Origin: Brachybacterium sp042666875
GTDB lineage: Bacteria > Actinomycetota > Actinomycetes > Actinomycetales > Dermabacteraceae
Assembly: GCF_042666875.1 (NCBI RefSeq)
Contig: NZ_JBHTCX010000001.1
Coordinates: 13,043 to 77,042, forward strand
Direction: 5' to 3'
Length of the DNA stretch: 64,000 nt
Part shown: positions 61,948 to 64,000 of the stretch, one piece after another
Numbering within the stretch: position 1 is the stretch's first letter
How the letters are laid out: every line of letters begins with the position of its first letter
Made by a program: the position numbers and the translations under genes
The notes under the pieces: model-generated
Told to the model about the DNA's origin: nothing
Databases searched by the model: none
Seen by the model: the letters and a program-made list of their open reading frames with translations, nothing else

Positions 61948-62520
61948 GACCGGAGTCGGGCTCGGCTACCCGTGGCGCCCCGCGAAGGATGGGTATGCCG
62001 CCACCTCGTGAGCAGTCCGGTGGCCGAGAATGTGGTTGCTCGGCCCGTTGTCGCATTATCGTGACGAATGCCGCGTAGGGGAAATACTAGTTGCGGCACT
62101 GCGTGTTCATCAACCGGTCGCACGCCAGCATAAGAGTCACTACGAGGCGGCGTGCGGGCCACGCCACCGGGACGGCATTCCCAACGGCGAGCATGTCTCC
62201 AGTCAAGGCATCGTGATGGACAAGGACTGGCGCAGGCACCCGGCACGTGCCGGACAGACCCGCCAACGACACTCTGCAGGGGTTGGACACTTCAAGAGTC
62301 TCGACGGGCATCTGCTACGACCCCAACACTGCCAGCCAGCCTCGGGGCGGCCGCCACAAGCGCTCAAAACATTCGTAGTCGTGCGATGCAACAAGGATGC
62401 GGTGTGTCGAGGGCGCCTGCACGCCCTTCGCTGGCATGATTGGCGATAATGTGTCGTGACTGAGTAGCGAACTGTGCATCTCGACAGGTGTGCCGCTCCT
62501 CCACACTGAGAGGAAAAGAG
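61948..62520. other. Lower-GC segment without recognisable gene
   Basis: About 570 bp between the asparaginase gene and the TIR-like gene. GC is lower than in the core. The short open frames on both strands give Arg/His/Pro-rich translations without family resemblance or ribosome binding sites. I see no tRNA, integrase or transposase remnant. It may be decayed mobile DNA or hold an unrecognised RNA; its right end provides the leader and -10 box of the TIR operon. Confidence 0.6.
62445..62450 (+). promoter_or_regulatory. -10 box candidate for the TIR operon
   Basis: GATAAT differs from TATAAT by one base and is one of the few AT-rich hexamers upstream of the operon. No clear -35 box is seen. 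The leader to the ATG would be about 65 nt. Confidence 0.45.
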
Positions 62521-62901
62521 ATGGCTCCACGAGCGTTCATCAGTTTCGAGATGGAAGATCGCTGGGCCCGCGACTTCTTAGTTCGGCACGCAAAAGACAG
62601 GCGGAATGACATCCAATTTGTCGACTATTCCGTTCAAGACCCTTGGGATAGCTCATGGAAAACAAAGTGTCGCGAACGAATGGGGCTCACTAAGGGGACT
62701 ATCGTTCTAATCGGCCCAACAACCCATAGGTCGGATGCTGTCCTCTGGGAGATTGCAGAAACCTCCCGCCAGGGCCATTATATTTTCGGGATCCAGATTA
62801 GCTCCGAGAACACATACCAGGTTCCTCGCGGCTTGCCAGCGGGGAACGTTGTCCGCTGGGACTTTGCTCAGATTACCAAGTGGCTGGCGACATGGACCTG
62901 A
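62521..62901 (+). CDS. TIR-like (DUF1863/ThsB-type) protein
   Basis: A 126-residue single-domain protein of the MTH538/DUF1863 TIR-like family: RAFISFEMEDRWARDFL (4-20), FVDYSVQDPWDSSWKTKCRER (33-53), GTIVLIGPTTHRSDAVLWEI (59-78) and IFGIQIS (88-94). The same family supplies ThsB of the Thoeris anti-phage system, which makes a cyclic ADP-ribose-type signal from NAD. Phe6 and Glu77 (in LWEI) match the positions reported as important in ThsB. GAGAGG lies 8 nt before the ATG. The coding sequence is near 50% GC by eye. It overlaps the next gene by 10 bp. A signalling or sensor role in defence is inferred. Confidence 0.85.
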   Translation: MAPRAFISFEMEDRWARDFLVRHAKDRRNDIQFVDYSVQDPWDSSWKTKCRERMGLTKGTIVLIGPTTHRSDAVLWEIAETSRQGHYIFGIQISSENTYQVPRGLPAGNVVRWDFAQITKWLATWT

Positions 62902-63185
62902 ACTACCTCGACAACATCGCGCTGCAGATCCGGGCGAGAGTGCCGGCTTCCAACCTTCCCGATGACGACGTGCGGGGCCTGTTTCGCATTTACGCCGTCC
63001 TGCTGCTCGCCAAAGGGGTGGCAGTGGCGCCGGAAGACGTGCACAACGCGTGGGCGGCATGGATGATCGAGAAGGATTCGACACACGAGGCCATCGTGCC
63101 ATTCTCTGCGCTGCCCAGGGACGTTGCCCTAGAGGACACCCTGTACGCTGAAGCGATTCGCATAGCCGCGGAGATGATGTCATGA
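62892..63185 (+). CDS. Small DUF7701-like protein
   Basis: A 97-residue soluble helical protein (NYLDNIALQIRARVPASNLP, then LFRIYAVLLLAKGVAVAPEDVHNAWAAWM, and a tail with EAIVPFSALPRDVALEDTLYAEAIRI). I associate this pattern with the actinobacterial family named DUF7701, from memory only. The DVHNAWAAWM and FSAL elements look like conserved motifs. Function unknown. ATG 62892 lies within the end of the TIR gene and its TGA overlaps the next ATG (63182-63185), so it is coupled to both. Its GC is higher than that of its neighbours. Confidence 0.75.
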   Translation: MDLNYLDNIALQIRARVPASNLPDDDVRGLFRIYAVLLLAKGVAVAPEDVHNAWAAWMIEKDSTHEAIVPFSALPRDVALEDTLYAEAIRIAAEMMS

Positions 63186-63712
63186 ACAATGACTCTCAAA
63201 GAATTGACAAAGCACTCTTCCCAAACGGACGACCCGCCTCCGAGGCGGATCTTGCGCTCACCCTCGAGTTGTATAAGCTCATGGTGAATAGCTCGGAGAG
63301 CTTAGTGGCACGAAGGCAGGGTGTCAACACATTCTTTCTCACCATTAACGGCGTGATTCTGACAGCCATGAGCCTCCTGATTGGAAATCAACCTAATGCG
63401 CATCTCCAGGCGGTCGGCCTGGCGGTGCTAACTATTACTGGGGCAATACTTGCCCTAGCTTGGCGAAGCCTCATCCGGTCCTTCGGCCAGCTTAATACCG
63501 GGAAGTTTGCCGTGATCAATAGGATCGAGCGGGTACTCCCAGCCTCGGTCTATTTCGCCGAGTGGCAGGCACTCGACCAAGGGCGCAATCCCAGAAAGTA
63601 TAGAACGTTTACGTCGCGTGAGGTTTGGACGCCTTGGACCTTCTTTTCGGTCTACTGCATCTCTGCGCTTTGTTGCATTTTAGTGGCAAGTGGTTGCGTA
63701 ACGTTGACATAG
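63182..63712 (+). CDS. RipA-like small membrane protein, putative effector
   Basis: A 176-residue membrane protein with three hydrophobic helices: about 48-67 (GVNTFFLTINGVILTAMSLL), 74-96 and 151-174. Between TM2 and TM3 a cytoplasmic segment reads RSFGQLNTGKFAVINRIERVLP, then AEWQALDQG and KYRTFTSREVW. This layout matches the family annotated as RipA-like octameric membrane proteins. Coupling to a TIR-like gene suggests a membrane effector gated by the TIR product, by analogy with membrane ThsA variants; this is inference. AT-rich coding sequence, ATGA overlap with the previous gene. Confidence 0.78.
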   Translation: MNNDSQRIDKALFPNGRPASEADLALTLELYKLMVNSSESLVARRQGVNTFFLTINGVILTAMSLLIGNQPNAHLQAVGLAVLTITGAILALAWRSLIRSFGQLNTGKFAVINRIERVLPASVYFAEWQALDQGRNPRKYRTFTSREVWTPWTFFSVYCISALCCILVASGCVTLT

Positions 63713-63775
63713 AGATGCTAGCGGTCACACAGTAGCTCTTCGTTGAAGAGCACCCCCGGATAAGGAGCCGCCCGA

Positions 63776-63922
63776 GTGGACACGACAATAGAGGTTGTCG
63801 GCGCGATCCTGCACCGAGATGAACAGATCTTCGCAGCTCGGCGAAATCCTGACCGAAGCGCTGGAGGGCTCTGGCCTGACTTGATGCACGGTGATGTCGC
63901 TGGCGAGCTATCAACCCGTTGA
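63776..63922 (+). pseudogene. Truncated MutT/NUDIX (8-oxo-dGTP diphosphatase-like) gene
   Basis: From GTG 63776 (AAGGAG 8 nt upstream) the frame reads VDTTIEVVGAILHRDEQIFA, then ARRNPDRSAGGLW, the standard N-terminus of MutT proteins. Homology ends after Trp33, where PGGKVE and the NUDIX box should follow. The frame runs through 15 unrelated codons and stops at 63922. The break at about 63874/63875 fits an insertion; the missing part may lie beyond the window. MutT-like genes are common at the edge of defence islands. Confidence 0.75.
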
Positions 63923-64000
63923 CCTGGAGGTTTGTGGGTCGAGGTGGGTGATTCGGGATACTAACGGGGTGGCGTTCGTGCGGAAGGTGAGGACCGGGTC
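63875..64000 (+). mobile_element. Left part of an insertion sequence, IS1634-like
   Basis: Starting where the MutT homology stops, the sequence carries a ~95-bp leader (CCTGACTTGATGCACGG at its start, a GATACT -10 candidate at 63957-63962) and then a transposase-like start codon. The terminal repeat and target duplication cannot be verified because the right end is outside the window. Confidence 0.5.
63969..64000 (+). CDS. Transposase N-terminus (3' end outside window)
   Basis: Only 10 residues are visible: GTG then AFVRKVRTG. This resembles the beginning of actinobacterial IS1634/IS4-type transposases (MAFVRKVRTASG...). The family call rests on very short similarity and on its place directly after a truncated gene. 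Confidence 0.45.
   Translation, partial: MAFVRKVRTG

Noticed and set aside
62030..62449. 139-codon open frame in the gene-poor segment
   Set aside because: No ribosome binding site, odd Arg/His/Gln-rich composition and no resemblance to a known family; competing frames of similar quality exist on both strands.
62488..62520. Earlier ATG for the TIR-like protein
   Set aside because: The 11 added residues lie across the Shine-Dalgarno of the ATG at 62521, and TIR-like proteins of this family start just before the RxFISF strand.
61948..62520. tRNA gene or attachment site as island anchor
   Set aside because: No cloverleaf, TTC-loop or anticodon arm could be drawn, and no direct repeat with the right side of the window was found by eye.

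Overview
The window is a 64 kb stretch of a very high-GC genome with dense, mostly short-spaced genes, frequent GTG and some TTG starts, ATGA/GTGA stop-start overlaps and many apparently leaderless promoters (TANNNT followed 6-8 nt later by the start codon). This fits an actinobacterium. The mix of a beta-galactoside ABC operon, DUF222-HNH, DUF819 and MHS/BCCT transporters and a GPP34 protein suggests a Brachybacterium-like member of the Micrococcales/Dermabacteraceae; the genus is my inference.

Layout. 1-4 kb: an XRE-cupin tail, an aldo/keto reductase and a divergent zinc-starvation locus. There a candidate Zur box separates a CobW/Mrf-like protein from a five-gene operon of cysteine-poor ribosomal proteins (L28, L33, S14, L31 type B, L36) that ends in a perfect 19-bp hairpin. 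4-14 kb: a flavin monooxygenase, then a minus-strand carbohydrate block (binding protein, two permeases, serpin lipoprotein, GH42 beta-galactosidase, Gfo/Idh dehydrogenase) with LacI-type palindromes. 14-21.6 kb: sodium:solute symporter with a small membrane partner, S10 peptidase-like hydrolase, GH15 glucosidase/trehalase, succinate-semialdehyde dehydrogenase, DUF3870. 21.7-25.3 kb: DUF819 membrane protein, dipeptide epimerase and secreted NlpC/P60 hydrolase, a plausible muropeptide recycling set. 25.3-27.8 kb: a small accessory patch with a 23-bp perfect palindrome, iterated repeats and a DUF222-HNH endonuclease. 27.9-46.5 kb: beta-lactamase-like hydrolase, OmpA-domain lipoprotein, aldo/keto reductases, NUDIX, PTS-IIA-like and SorC regulator, a MerR-AKR pair with two matching MerR-type promoters, PabC-like enzyme, WXG100-like Gly/Ser-rich protein, transporters, a divergent galactokinase-like/nucleotidyltransferase operon and a glutamate-cysteine ligase-like enzyme. 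46.5-62 kb: BASS and BCCT transporters, MerR/DUF2306, HrpB helicase, GPP34, RlmC-type methyltransferase, asparaginase and several unknowns.

61.8-64 kb is different. GC drops, codon use changes inside the 3' end of the asparaginase gene, about 570 bp carry no recognisable gene, and then three overlapping genes follow: a ThsB-type TIR-like protein, a 97-aa DUF7701-like protein and a three-helix RipA-like membrane protein. Behind them a MutT gene is cut off after 33 codons by what looks like an insertion sequence running off the window. I regard this three-gene cassette as the best candidate for an undescribed (probably anti-phage) system here. All functional statements rest on motif recognition by eye; no database search was run.
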